DNA of 64,000 nt, taken from the NCBI GenBank assembly GCA_039720395.1, contig CM077831.1, positions 5,436,003 to 5,500,002 of the forward strand, in the 5' to 3' direction. This stretch comes from Liquidambar formosana (taxonomy: Eukaryota; Streptophyta; Magnoliopsida; Saxifragales; Altingiaceae). The position numbers and the translations under genes were made by a program. Positions 1 to 12,180 of the stretch are shown here, piece after piece. The notes beneath the pieces were generated by a model. That model did no database searches. It was not told the origin of the DNA and saw only the letters and a list, made by a program, of their open reading frames with translations. The first letter of the stretch is position 1. Every line of letters starts with the position of its first letter.

Positions 1-1918
1 GCGAAGACCTTTGCTTTGTTGTAAGTCTCCTTTGCATTCTTTTACGATCTTTCTTTTTCTACTCCATTCTCTGCATAGTTATGACTTAGGATTGAATTAG
101 GAATCATATATACTCTATATTTTAGAGTGTATATGATTCAAATATGATGAGAAAGCATGCTAGTGGAATAGGATTTCGAATTGCTTGCTGTTAGGATAGT
201 TTCTCTCTTAAGGATAAAGTTACGTTTTGCACAGAAAATTAGTTGATGTGTTTAGGCCGTTTTCTCTTCATGGTTCAATTATATGCATGATTTTAAGCAT
301 CTTTTGTATAGGACACTTGCTGTGTAAGCCTCATCTTCATGGGTGTATGGACGATTATTCTTTTCGAGGATAATTATCGTCCTTAGAGGGTGAGGTTGTG
401 CATAGGTGCTTTCTAGAGTGTGTTTAAGTGCGCTGTGAGTTTCTTTGCATTCTTAGGTATATATTTTATTTGGGATATGTGAAGAAATCATTCATGTAGA
501 GTGGTTTCTATGTAAAATTATCTCCGAATAGTTTTACTTAAGAAAGCTCGCCGTATGGATGATTATTTCACATTCTTACATAAAATACGTACCTAAGGCA
601 TCATGCTAGATTTTCTTTTCATGTTTAGGATTGTCATATGATATTTTCATCATGGTAATGCCTATTTAGCATGTTTTTGATAGTTTTGTGCATATTAGGG
701 TGTTTAGAGCATATAGGAACATATAGGAGCATATTAGGTTTGTGTTTTTCTTTTGATTTTTGTTATTTGCATGAGTTTTAGGTCATTATATGCATGTTTA
801 GTATTCTGTCCAGATTTGATTTAGGTCTTCTAATGATTATTTGATCATGAATATGGTTGGTTTGAGCTTAATAATTGTCCTATAGAATACATAGGGTGAT
901 TAATTGGTGTTTTCTCGATGTTTCAGGATAATTTGCATATGGTGAGTGGTTCATGGTAAGTCTTTTGTGAATTTTTCTCTTCTCCCCCCTTGGGTGGTTG
1001 TCTTTACTTTGGATTAGAAGTCCTAAGTTTCCAATTCTCTCAAATTTCTGTTTCATTTAGAGTTCTATCTCTTTTAGAATTCTACTTTTCTCAAACTTCT
1101 TTTTGGATAAGAGTTCTATCTCTTTTCAAATTCTATCTCTTCTTAAATTCTTTTTTTTTTGGAAATCCTTCTTCTTTTAAAACTCTTCTTTTCTTTTAAT
1201 AGAAACTTAGGGTTGATAGTTCATTGTAAAGAGAATAACCCCTTCTTAATCGAACTATGTGGACCTTGATCCTTACATCTTTGCATGTAAGGTACGTAGG
1301 CGCTCATTTGATGTTCAAGTCCGCCCTAGGATACTAAGTATCCTAGGTTTTTTTTTTTCTTCTTTCTTTTTATCCATTTGTCCATCACATATTTGCTAGA
1401 GGAGTAGGATGGATTTGTTTCTTATTCTCTATCTCTCTACTGCTTTCCATATCTCTCATATTTGTTCATGGATGTTTATATGCTTTATGGATGTTTATTG
1501 CTTTATGGATGTTCATAGATGAATGTGGATTATTTATGGATGATTTTTTGCATATGCATGGTGACTAATTAGGAAGTGATTGAAATAGCCCATATAAATT
1601 CAGAGACCCATTTTGGGGCGATGTGGGTGCCTATAGGATGTTTCCTAGAACCTTCCCACATCGTAACTTAGTCTCTGAATCCTCTCTTGTTTTGATTTGA
1701 CCTGCTTTTCCTTGATCGGAGTCATGTGGTTTGTTTTCAAAGGTTTTCTTTAAAAACTTTTTTATGGTTTTCCTCTTTTCCTAAAAATGAGGTGGTGACT
1801 CCTTGTTTGATTGTTTTTGTGGAACTTTTAAAAACCAGATTTTTATTAATTTAAATCTTTACAAGTCTTTTTAAAAGAAGGGTTATCCTTCCTCCTGGAT
1901 CGAAACCCATGGTTCACA
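1..1918 (+). repeat. 5' LTR of element A (left part missing)
   Basis: The stretch matches 27975..29271 and then 60426..61109, the two halves of A's 3' LTR, with scattered substitutions and one roughly 60-bp duplication present only in the 3' copy near 60540. Roughly the first 1.08 kb of the LTR, including its TATA box, lies left of the window. It ends GGTTCACA at 1918, followed by a 3-nt spacer and the PBS. Low-complexity T-rich runs near 1140..1190 and 1350..1370 are part of the LTR. The small open frame at 990..1199 is not coding. Confidence 0.9.
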
Positions 1919-1921
1919 GTC

Positions 1922-1939
1922 TGGTGACTCCACTAGGGA
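1922..1939 (+). other. Primer binding site of element A
   Basis: TGGTGACTCCACTAGGGA starts with the TGG expected to pair with a tRNA CCA end, and lies 3 nt after the LTR. The TGGYGACTCC form resembles the tRNA-Arg type primer sites described for Tat/Ogre elements. I did not align it to a tRNA, so the primer identity is tentative. Confidence 0.7.
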
Positions 1940-2681
1940 TTAGTGGACTAGACTCAAGGAATTTATATGGGCTAATTTAATTGCTTAAATTAAAATCAAC
2001 CACTTGCATATGTTTGAATGTGTGCTTACTTTATTGCATTGTGTGTGCAATTGCATTTGAATGATAGGTCGATGTATCCTTGCCTTTTCTGATTGGCCTA
2101 GGCTTGACCCCGGTTCCCTTCATTCTCGGGTGTTATGTTTGCGAAGCTATCAATTCCTCTTGCCACGTATCCTTGGGTTTTACCTTTGGGTATATCAAAT
2201 GGATTAACACGTACCACTTGACTCACGCGGCATCCCTCATGCCACATGTGATAGGTATATAGTTGATTCAAGCAAGTAGGGGACACTATCCTACCCTTTT
2301 TAGTGCATATAGTGGACTGTCTAGGACACATGGACTCACCTAGTTTAAAGTCACCATGCTTGTGGAATGAATGTAGGTACAGAGTGGATGTGTGTTTGAA
2401 TGTATATGTGTATGGAATGAATGTATGTGTGGCATGAATGTGTGTTGTGGGAATGAATGTGAATGGAATGAATGGCAATGCAATTCATGTCATAGTTCTT
2501 TGAGAAGATGATACAGAGCCCTCGATACAGTGATTCGGTTTCTTACTCTTGAATGCGGTTGGAGATATGAATGAATGCTATGTGGGTGGTTAATTTTAAG
2601 GGGTAACATGACTTTAAAATCAATCGACCTACATCCCTTTAGTATGACCTTCTTACCCTAGAGCCTATTGGGCTTATAAGG
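1940..2681 (+). other. Untranslated leader of element A
   Basis: This 740-bp stretch between PBS and gag has no convincing coding potential. Open frames at 2080..2262 (plus) and 2098..2478 (minus) show no family resemblance. It contains simple GAATGAATGT-like repetition near 2360..2475. Leaders of this kind are usual in Tat elements. Confidence 0.6.
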
Positions 2682-4735
2682 ATGAGAGGCCAACTAAAGG
2701 AATGTTATTGTACCATTACCTGCCCGTTTAAATCAATTATGGAGACTAAAGGCGCTTTGTGTCACTTTGTAACTAAGTATGGGCCATTTGGTTATAATAG
2801 AGTGCTGGCTTGGACTTGTGACTCTTCAGGCCATTTAATCAGAAGAAGTACTGAACAAGACCTCGCCATGGATGATACTTTTCCACTGAATAACCTAGCT
2901 ATAGCTGAGGGGACATCTGTTGCTGGGATTCCAACGGATCCACAAAGGATTAAGAGGCTATTGAATGACATCCTTAGGAAGTTGGAAGAGGTATCAGTGA
3001 AGTCTGAAACCGCGATAAGAATGGCACAAGAGATCAACAACCGAACCCCTGTCCTTATCCATAATATTCCTACAGATCAGGCCATACTCGACACTCAAGT
3101 CCCCATTGTCCAAAATTAATCCAATCCATTTGCCCAAGTTAGGGCCAAGCCCAAAATCCACCACCTCCACATACTCAACCTCCACTACAAAATATCCCCA
3201 TTTACACCCAATCATCCACTTTTGTCCCCACCACTGAAAATCCTCCTATGAGTGATGACCAAAAAATGATGGCTGCAAGGATGTTGGCTTTGGAGAAAAC
3301 TTTGAAGGGTATTCGCCGTGCAGATGACTTTGTGGATATCCACAGTCTTTCTCTCTTCCCTCAAGCGAGATTGCCGATTTCATTCAAGATGCCAGAATTG
3401 CAAAAGTTCGATAGAACAGGTTGCCCTAAGACTCACTTGAAAATGTATGTCTGAGCAATGCAACCTCGTGGTGCTTCCGAGGAGTTGATGGCTCAATTAT
3501 TCCATGAATCACTTAGCACTTCTTCGCTGCATTGGTTTCTAAGCTTGGATGAGTCAAAGACTAGAACATGGGAAGACGTATGTAGAGAATTTTCCGATCA
3601 CTACAAGTATAATACAGAGGTTGATGTGACGAGGAAAGACTTGGAGACTACCAAACAGGTGACAAATGAGTCTTTCTCTTCTTACATCACTAGGTGGAGG
3701 AAGAAAGCTTCTAAAATGTTTGATAGGCCTAATAAAGAAGAACAGATACGAATGGTGGTCAAGAACTTATTGCTTATATATCACAAGCACTTGTTCCCTC
3801 ATCACTTCCCTACTTTCAAGGCTCTGATTAGCTCTGGGACGCAAGTTGAAGATGCAATAACCGATGGCACCATCAAGGTTGAAGATCCCTCGAGGTTTTG
3901 TCGAATAGGGAACAATGGAAAGGCACCTGCTGAAGTGAATGCAATCGCTCCACAACAGCCATGGAATATTGGCAACAATTCTACTCCTCGTTAGTTCTCT
4001 GATTTGTATGCACCATTGGATAAGGTTTATGAAAGATTGAAAGCAAGGGGCATCCTTAAACTTCTAAACCCAATACCTCCTCCAAATCCACTACCTAGGT
4101 GGTACAACGAAAATGAGTACTGCCATTTCCATTAATCCAAAGGTCATAGGACCGACCGTTGTGTTCGTCTCAGACATGAAATACAAGGCCTCATTGACAA
4201 AAAGATCATAGGCCCACCTACCCCTCCTAACCATCCTAATGTCACTCAAAATCCTTTGCCATCTCACACCCCATCTTCTACTTCTAATGTTAATGCAATA
4301 GAAGATTATTCACCTCATTTACCTCGACCCATTTGCCATTACACCACTTTGCCTATAAGTCTCACCAAAGTATTTCACCAGTGCAAAAAAAGAGGCCTTA
4401 TCACTCCTTTTCCACCCAAGCCTTCACTTATCCCCGACCCATCATTTTGCCTATACCATCGAAAATCCGACCATGATACCGAGGATTGCACCTTGCTAAA
4501 GAAAGTGGTCCAAGACTTGATTAATGAGGGAGTTCTGATAGCTCTGCAGCCAAGTCCATGCGAAGTGCCTACATTGTTACCCACCCTACATGAGGGAAAC
4601 ATGCAAGAAATTAATATATTAGAATGGGAAAATCCCGAGGAGAAGCTTATGGGGAAAGAAAAGGTTGCTGAGAAGGAAATGCTAAAGAAACCGAGTAAGC
4701 CTCGAAAGTCACTTCAACAATAGTTGAAAGAATGA
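2682..4735 (+). pseudogene. gag: Element A gag, broken
   Basis: The capsid/nucleocapsid gene of element A. The retrotransposon gag core lies in the frames 3248..3454 and 3458..3994 and contains the conserved W-x2-V-C-x-E-F-x-D pattern around 3570..3600. Two nucleocapsid-like Cys/His clusters follow: one near 4118..4180 (C-x2-H ... H-x4-C) and one near 4447..4490 (C-x2-H ... H-x4-C). In-frame stops occur at about 3117, 3455, 3992, 4133, 4721 and 4733, so no full Gag can be made. B carries a homologous 3' part. Family assignment is by motif and context, not by a profile search. Confidence 0.8.
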
Positions 4736-6528
4736 TATGATGCCGGAGATCCTAAAGTGGGTTTATTGGAGGAACCATCTAGGAAGTTTGACTTTTATGT
4801 TCTCTACACTGCACCGCCTCTAATAACAATTCCTATTCATGCAACCAGATGGGAAAATCCATGGGAAGATGAGCAACCAACGGAGAAATCCCCAGTCCAC
4901 CCAACCAGATGGGGAAAATTGGTGAAAAAAGAACGGTCGACAGAAGAGTCTCTAACGCAAGAGGTAGTATGCTTGAATGGGGAGACATCATGGGTGAACC
5001 TTGCAGTGATGAAATAAATGATCTATGGGCAGACTTTGAAGAAGTTGATCACTTGACTAGGGGCGGTCGTCACTTCAAACCATCCTACCTTGAGAATGAA
5101 AATCCGGTGGAAGCACTAGAGAAGGGGCAAAGACCTAAAATCTACAATGAAGAGGATGAAGTCCTAAAGCAATTAAAAAAGACCCAAGCCAACATTACCA
5201 TATGGGGATTGCTTATGGATTATCTCAAGCACCGTCAGACTATGCTTAAGCTCTTGAACCATGTCCAAGTACCCGTCGATACTTCATCGGAAAGGTTGGT
5301 GAGTCTTATAACCCCCGTTGAGAAAGCAGCTACCATAATCTTTACAGAGGCTGATTTGCCAAAAGGGAGGAGAGATCATGTGTAAGCTTTGAACATAACT
5401 TTTGATACCCTAGGGAAACGGGTTCCCACCGTCCTTATTAACAATGGTTATGCTTTGAATGTGTGTCCACTTCGTACTGCTACATCTCTTGGGTTGGGAC
5501 CTACAGATTTTGTGCCATCTGGGCAATTAGTGAGAGCATATGATAACACCAGAAGGGAGGTGATTGGCATGGTGACCTTACCATTAATCATAGGACTAGC
5601 AGAATTCGAAGTGGAATTCCAGGTTCTTGATGTTCCTGCCTGTTTCAATCTCTTGCTAGGTCGACCATGGATTCATCCAAATGGAGCCATCCCATCGTCT
5701 TTGCACCAAAAAGTTAAGTTACCCTACAAAGGATCTATTGTAACGCTATAAGGAGACTATGATCACTGCCAGTCAAATGTCAAGAATCCCATTTGTGAGA
5801 TCAAGCATGATCCTTCAGATATGCCGTTGTCAGGATTTGAATATGTGCAGGTTATCAACTCAGCACCCATAAGTAGAGAACTTATCCCACTAGACTTTTT
5901 ACCACATGGGAACTTGCGTGTCATTGAGATCATAAAGATCATGGGTTTCCTTCCTGGCATGGGGATGGGACCAAGGCATCGAGGAATTTCAGAACCAATT
6001 AAGCACCAATCGGCTTTGCATACCTTTGGCTTGGGATATAAGCCAACACAAGCATATTACAAAGAATGAGCGCGGCTGAGAAAAGATAAAGAAATTGCTA
6101 AAGCATGTGGGCACACTATTATTTACCTGCTTAAGCCTTACAAGCCAACCTTGAATGGGTGCTTTATGAAAGAAGGGGAAGATTTCCCGTATTGTGGTTT
6201 TCCAAAACCTACTTATGTGGAGTCCATCGGAGCTAGAGTCCCAGGGTTTGAGATTTTCTTTGAGACCGAGTGGTATCCAATCACAGCAACCATGGTCGAC
6301 GATTCTGCAATGGATAGCGACAGAGAAGAGGAGGATTAGGCAGACAGCATGGATTCAAAGGTTATGGGCCGATTGTTTTCAAAATGTGTGCTAGCCATCG
6401 AAGATGGTGAAGAGGTTCCAGTTTCAGCATTCCAGACAGTCAGTGAGCCACTTCAGAATTGGTACACTGAAGGATCCCCTGTTCTTGTTCCAAGGAAAGA
6501 AGAGTCTAAGCTAGTGGAGGATATGTAG
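4736..6528 (+). pseudogene. Element A protease region with G-patch-like segment, broken
   Basis: A conserved linker (4757..5385) leads into the retropepsin-like frame 5389..5751. The catalytic box reads NNGYALNV where element B has DNGSALNV, so the catalytic Asp is Asn and the Ser is Tyr: this protease should be inactive. The segment 5821..6339 includes PGMGMGPRHRGI, a glycine-rich G-patch-like stretch also present in B. Stops interrupt at about 5383, 5749, 6067 and 6337. The final stop at 6526 is followed by a GT-rich junction where Tat/Ogre elements often carry an intron. Confidence 0.8.
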
Positions 6529-6724
6529 GTTTTCTTTTAAGTCTTGAGTCAGCAAACAGTCTATCTTTGTTTAAAGAATTTCATTTTTTTTGAGTCATGT
6601 AGAGTTGTCGTAAGTGTCGTTTTGTTGTTTCAGAGTCTTCAATTAGTGATTGGTACTTTCTTTATTATCTCGCAGAGATTATATCCATTGTCTTCGCGCT
6701 TTTTTGTCTCTTAATGTGTGTGGC
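6529..6724 (+). other. Possible Ogre-type intron/linker between protease and RT
   Basis: Non-coding, T-rich stretch between the protease and RT frames. It starts GTTTTC after a TAG, and has TTTCAG and TCGCAG acceptor-like sites near 6630 and 6675. Element B has a non-coding stretch at the same place with an acceptor-like TATGCAG. Ogre elements are known to splice an intron here. Whether A's is functional cannot be told. Confidence 0.4.
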
Positions 6725-8690
6725 ATGGAAATAGACCCTAGAGACGCTAATATCCCTCCCGAGCTCGTTGAGCAAAGGAATAAAGGGATAGCACAACCAA
6801 TTACAGAAGAACTAGAATCAATTAATCTAGGGACGAATGAATTGCCAAAAATAATTAAAATTGGTACAACACTTTCCCCTTCTGAGAAAGAACAATTGGT
6901 TGAGTTGTTGAGAGAAAATCTTGAAGCGTTCGCTTGGTCTTATGAAGATATGCCCGGAGTAGACACAGACATAGTGCAGCATCACTTTCCTACCAATCCT
7001 GACATGAAGCCTGTTAGGTAGAAGTTGAGGAGAATGAAGCCAAAGTGGGCGTTGAAGATAAAAGAGGAGGTGATCAAGCAGATAGAAGCTAAGTTCCTTA
7101 AAGTTGTGGAGTACCCTGAATGGCTTGCAAATATAGTACCAGTTCCAAAGAAAGATGGTAGAGTACGTATGTGTGTAGACTTTCGTGATTTGAATAAGGC
7201 ATGCCCTAAGGATGACTTTCCACTACCACACATTGACGTATTAGTTGATAGTACCGCAGGGCACGCTCTTCTTTCTTTCATTGGAAGATATGGAGAAAAT
7301 ATCCTTCATCACTCAGTGGGGGACCTATTGTTACAAAGTAATGCCATTCGGGTTAAAGAATGCAGGGGTAACTTATGAGAGGGCTGCTACCACCTTGTTG
7401 CATGACATAATACACAAAGAGGTCGAGGTTTACATCGACGACATGATTGTCAAGTCAAAGGATAGGGAAGGACATGTAGCTATGCTCAGAAAGTTTTTCG
7501 ATCAAATCATAAAGTACAAGCTTTGCCTCAACCCTCAGAAATGTGCTTTTGGAGTCACTGCGGGAAAGCTGCTAGGTTTCAGGATAACACAGAGAGGAAT
7601 TGAAGTGGATCCAAGCAAGATCAATGCCATTCTAGAGATGCCACCACCTAAGAATGAGAAGGAAATCTAAGGTTTCTTGGGAAGATTGCAGTACATAAGC
7701 CAGTTCATAGCCCAACTCAATACCATTTGTAAGCCTGTTTTCAAGCTACTAAAGAAAGGAGAACCGAAAGAATGGAACGAAGAATGCCAGAAAGCTTTTG
7801 AAGCCATTAAACGCTACTTAAGCAATCCACCGATATTAGTTCCACCTAGAGAAGGAGAGCCGCTGTTGCTGTACTTAACCGTCACAAAAACTGCTATGGG
7901 GGCAATGCTCGCACAATACTTGGAGGAGTCGAGGAAAGAGAATGCCATCTACTATCTAAGTAAGAAAATGACAGACTATGAGGTGAACTACAACGCTGTG
8001 GAAAAGACTTGCGTGGCATTGGTGTGGGCCTCCCAAAAACTTCGCTATTACATACTATCCTTCTAGGTGTTCCTTGTTAGTCGCATGGATCCACTCAAAT
8101 ACTTGCTTGAAAAGCCAATGTTGACCTATCGTACTACACGATGGTTAATGTTGTTATTTGAATTCGACATCAAGTATGTGGTACAAAGCTCGATAAAAGG
8201 GAGAGTCATTTCAGAACACTTAGCAGAGAATCCAGTTTTAGAAGGAGATGGCATTGAACAAGGGTTCCCTAACGAGGACATATTAGAGATAGAAAAGAAG
8301 CCATGGAAAGTTTACTTTGATGGCGCTGCAAATAAAAGGGGCTTCGGCATTGGAGTCTTGTTGATTTCTCCTGATTACGCCCACACCCTTCTGGCAAAGA
8401 AGTTAGGGTTCGAGGCCACAAATAACATCACCGAATATGAAGCTTGTATTCTAGGGTTGGAAGCAGCCTTAGAGTTGGGAGTTGAAGAATTAGAAGTGTA
8501 CGAAGACTCAGCCTTGATTATCTGCCAAATCAAAGGGGAATGGAAGACTCGAGACGAGAAGTTGTTACCCTATCATGCTTATCTAGAAGCACTTACCAAA
8601 GAGTTCGACAAAATAGAGTTCCACTACTTGTCAAAGGTAAAGAACCGCTTTGCTGACGCTTTTGCTATACTTGCGTCCATGGTGGAAATT
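6725..8690 (+). pseudogene. pol: Element A reverse transcriptase, RNase H and archaeal-type RNase H, broken
   Basis: RT copies element RNA into DNA and the RNase H domains degrade the RNA strand. The RT core is recognisable by KKDGRVRMCVDFRDLNKA (about 7155..7205), MPFGLKNAG (about 7340..7370) and the active-site YIDDMIVKS (about 7430..7460). About 40 bp are missing near 7283 compared with element B; the lost block is the DGFSGYNEI motif holding the first catalytic Asp. The primary RNase H lies at about 7840..8066. The archaeal-type RNase H, diagnostic of Tat, begins YFDGAANKRG at about 8313 and includes TEYEAC and FADAFAILAS. Stops or frameshifts occur at about 7019, 7283, 7668 and 8064. Confidence 0.88.
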
Positions 8691-10048
8691 CTAGAAGGCG
8701 GAAATGTTCGTCCACTCGTGATTGAAAGAAGAAAAGAACTAGTGTACTACTGCAGTATTCAGGATGGTCAAGTAATAGATGGGCGTCCGTGGTTCTATGG
8801 CATCCAAAGGTTCGTGGAGAAAAGGGAATATCCCGAAGGAGCTTCGAAGGTTGATAGGTATACGCTGAGAAGATTGGCTACCCACTACATCATGTGCAGA
8901 GGAAAGTTGTATAGAAGATCCTATAATGGCATCCATTTGCTTTGTGTGACGGAAGAAGAAGCTCAAAGAATAATCGAAGAGGTACATGAAGGAGCAGGGG
9001 CACCTTACATGAATGGTTATATGCTAGCTAAGAAGGTTGCTCGTCTCGGTTACTATTGGACCACCATGGAAAGAGATTGTCATCTGCATGTCAAGAAGTG
9101 CCATAATTGTCAGATCTTTGCCAATGTTCAGCACCTTCCATCAATGCTTTTGAATACTATGTCATCCCTTTGGCCCTTTTCAACTTGGGGAATAGATATC
9201 ATTGGAAAGATCCATCCTAAGTCAAAGGAAGGTCATGAGTTTATCTTGGTGGCAATAGATTACTTCACTAAGTGGGTAGAGGCGAAGTCCTACAAAGCCT
9301 TGGGGTCAAAGCAAGTGGCCCATTTCATTAAGACCCACATTATTTGCTAATATGGGGTTCCACATGAGATCATATCAGATAATGGACAACACTTCTGAGG
9401 TGAGGTAGAAGAAATTATGCAGAAATACAGCATTCGAGTTCACAAGTCTTCCCCTTATAGGCCACAGATGAATGGAGTAGTTGAAACAGCTAACAAGAAT
9501 GTAAAGAATATGCTACAGAAGTCGGCTAAGAAATACAATGACTGGTTAGAAAGGTTGCCACTCGTCTTATGGGGTTACTGCACTTCAATCAGATCTTCCA
9601 CAGGTGCTACACCATACTCATTGGTTTATGGCATGGAAGCAGTTCTCCCAATCGAGTTAGAAATTCCTTTTCTCAGGGTAATTATGGAAGATCAGTTGTT
9701 GGAAGTGGATTGGGTACGAAATGGATATGATAAGCTAGTTCTGCTTAATGAAAGGCGTTTGAATGCTCTATACCATGTTTAAGGTTATTAGCGCAAAATA
9801 GCTAGAGCTTTCAACAAGCGTGTCAAGGATCGTGGCCTAAAAGATGGAGACATAGTGCTGAAAGAAATCCGCGCGCCTATCTTTGATCCAAGGGGCAAGT
9901 TCAGGCCTAACTGGGGTGGTTCCTATATCATAAAGGAGATATTGATAGGAGGAGCAGTTCGATTGATGGATTTGGATGGAATAGAGTTCTCTTAACCAAC
10001 CAATATAGATCAACTCAAGAGATACCATGTGTACAGCTTGTTAAGTTG
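8691..10048 (+). pseudogene. pol: Element A integrase, broken
   Basis: Integrase inserts the DNA copy into the host genome. The zinc-binding end lies near 9060..9120 (HVKKCHNC). The DDE core shows WGIDIIGKI near 9185, ISDNGQHF near 9365..9395 and the Glu-bearing VVETANKNVKN near 9475..9510. Stops at about 9348, 9397, 9779, 9790 and 9994 break the frame. The C-terminal tail (about 9860..10000, DPRGKF...NWGG) matches B's integrase tail, supporting the end point. The frame is dead, but all domains are still alignable to B. Confidence 0.85.
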
Positions 10049-10515
10049 AAAACCCGTAAGGGCGGCCTAGGCAAAAGAAAAGCATGAACTACGAGGGCCT
10101 GATTCTCCATCATTCCAAAAGAAAAAGAAAAAAAAAGAAAGAAAAGAAAAGAAGAAAATATTTACAAATATGATGGAGATACGTAGGCAGCCCATAAAGT
10201 TACCTTGGGTGCGGTCCAACTGAAAAAGGAAAATAAACAAGGGGCATGGCAATGTATAAAGCAATTCATAAATCAAAGTTAATTGTTTGAAAGCAATTCA
10301 TTCGAAACTAGAGAAATTGATAATAGCTTTATTTGTAATAATTGTAAGTCTCAAAGGACTATTATTGTGCTTAACATGCTTAAAATTCAAAAGGGTTGCT
10401 AATTCCTTGCTCTCTGAGAAGTCTTCTTTGTTCTAGTAGTCTTGTTCGCTTTGGTGTCGTCCTCCCTTGGCCTCCTTTTACTCCCTAGTGAAGGAATCCT
10501 AATCAACTCAGCTAC
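10049..10515 (+). other. Spacer between pol and the antisense gene, with a conserved TACGTAGGC block
   Basis: Non-coding. It contains an A-rich run (10110..10165) and the block ATACGTAGGCAGCCCATAAA near 10171, whose reverse complement is found in B at about 35960..35980, also between pol and the antisense gene. A CTAGGC/GGCGGCC stretch near 10060 is also shared with B near 36115. Conservation between two diverged elements suggests a role, perhaps 3'-end formation for the converging transcripts. Confidence 0.5.
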
Positions 10516-11660
10516 TTAAGCTCTCATCGTTGTTTTTTTGTGGCCAATGTCTTCAGATAACCACTTCTTGTATTCCTTGCTAAGCTCATAAGGTCCATTA
10601 GTGTTTGGAACTAGGGTAGTTGAGTTCCAACCATTCCATCTATCCTCCATCCATTTAACCAGAGACTGAGAAACAGGTTGAACGGGGTGAACTTGCCTTG
10701 AATTGTTCTGAGTGGTACTCGCTTGGTTTGGAATTATTTGAACTGCACCAAATTGCTGAAGGATTCGAGATGGCCAGTAAAAAGAAGTCGCTTTCAAGCC
10801 CATCAACTTGACAAGTGTACAGCCCATAGTTCGCAGAAATACCTTTTCAGTGCACTTCCAATGAGGTACGTGCTAACGGATAGATCGCCAGGAAGTATAG
10901 TATAGCATGTTAAGCCATTCATCAGGAGAAGCATCTGGAGGGAATTCAGGTACACGCAGACGGAAGTGATGAGGCCTATATTTTGCAACATGAGGAGGTG
11001 GTGAGAGGTTTAACCTCTCTAGCAACCACATATGAAGAAGGAGAGGGCTGCCCTCAAAGTTTGCTTCAAACCGATCCTGTACCTTGTTTAGCCCATTGAG
11101 AGTTTCCGCTAGAACCATTGGAATTATGTTTCGAGACTTGGAAAGAGGGATAACAAGTTTACAAATTTCAATTGGGACAAACAATGTACCATTGGTGACG
11201 AAGAACCTCCCAATCAAGCAAAAAGCTAAGGCGTGCTGACGCGGTCGAGACAAAGGTAGCCCACATGACCTCCCAAGGGGTAGAAAAGATGTTGCTAGCT
11301 TGTTTAAATCTACCATGTTATCTTTTATAAAGGCTATAGTATCATGGGTAGAGATTTTCAGAAGAGAAGCAAAAGAAGATACATAACTTTGCCGAAGGTA
11401 TGGAAGGATAAAGGCCCTGACAGTTGCACTCCGTACAGCACACAAAATTCCTCATGGGTGGGGCAAATTTCATTGTGATGGAAATGGAAAACGTGAAGCT
11501 CGGGATCCCAAAAGTATGTAGAAGCATAGAGCATTGTACAATTTACCTTGACTTTGGCAAGAGAATAAAGCACGTCCAAGCCGTAACTCTTGAAAACCCT
11601 TTTGTCTTCCTTACTCATATTACTGAGGCAAAGTGTCAAAAAGCTATCAAAAGTCTCCAT
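10516..11660 (-). pseudogene. Short antisense PMD-like gene of element A (broken)
   Basis: On the strand opposite to pol. It begins METFDSFL at 11660, 57 nt downstream of a TATAAAAA box. The protein is homologous along its length to the largely open gene at 34519..35709 in element B: shared blocks are STYFWDPELHVFHF (near 11540), HALAFCLIGRFFV, IPMVLAETLNGLNK, LLERLNLSPP, SFYWPSRILQQ and NTNGPYELSKEYKKWL (near 10580). The pattern resembles plant mobile domain (PMD)/aminotransferase-like proteins known from plant transposons; the assignment is by resemblance only. One frameshift (about 11360..11445) and one stop (about 10873) break it. No intron is evident. Confidence 0.75.
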
Positions 11661-11709
11661 GACTTGGTGTTGAATGAATAATAATGGTTTATGAACATGT
11701 GGGGGGGTG

Positions 11710-11717
11710 TTTTTATA
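11710..11717 (-). promoter_or_regulatory. TATA box of the short antisense gene, element A
   Basis: TATAAAAA on the minus strand, starting 57 nt before the ATG at 11660. Element B has the identical octamer 56 nt before the homologous ATG, so position and sequence are both conserved. Confidence 0.7.
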
Positions 11718-11804
11718 GGCCTTTAGGCTCAAATTTGAGTCCTAGAAGGCTTAGAAGTCGAAAAAAGCGTCAAAAAGTCGTAAAACGCGTAAACAGCGAA
11801 ACCG

Positions 11805-11884
11805 CTCGGGAGACCGGTTGAGGCCAACTGGTTCAACCGGTTCACCAATCGGTCCAACTGGTTGGGCCCAACCAGTCACCCGAG
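11805..11884. promoter_or_regulatory. ACCGGT-type palindrome module upstream of the short antisense gene, element A
   Basis: An 80-bp GC-rich block bounded by CTCGGG and CACCCGAG, containing ACCGGT-like hexamers starting near 11813, 11827, 11836, 11848, 11857 and 11871. Spacings alternate roughly 9 and 12-14 bp, summing to about two helical turns. Its near edge is 88 bp upstream of the TATA box. A closely related module lies in A's LTR at 27543..27609 and a split one at 15684..15706 plus 25387..25410. Confidence 0.65.
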
Positions 11885-12180
11885 CCTGAGCCGGTTTTCC
11901 TCAATTCTCGGTTTTGACCACCATTAACCCCCGTATGCTCTGGAAGGCCAATTTTGACCATTTTGAGCCCAAATTGACTCAAATTTGTGTCAAGAGTCAT
12001 GAAATTCAAAAAACAAGAGATATATATCATAATTCAAAGGTGGGGAATGCATGAACTTGGTCTTGAAAGAAAGAACTTGAAAGATAACATAAATGCCCAC
12101 ATAGGCTTAATACAAGGATTTCACAAGTTAAGAGTTTCTAGATGCTTAAATTGAGTTTCTTAAACTTAAAATAAGTGTCT

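Noticed and set aside
990..1199. 69-residue Phe/Leu/Ser-rich frame
   Set aside because: Low-complexity T-rich LTR sequence; the homologous 3' LTR does not support coding.
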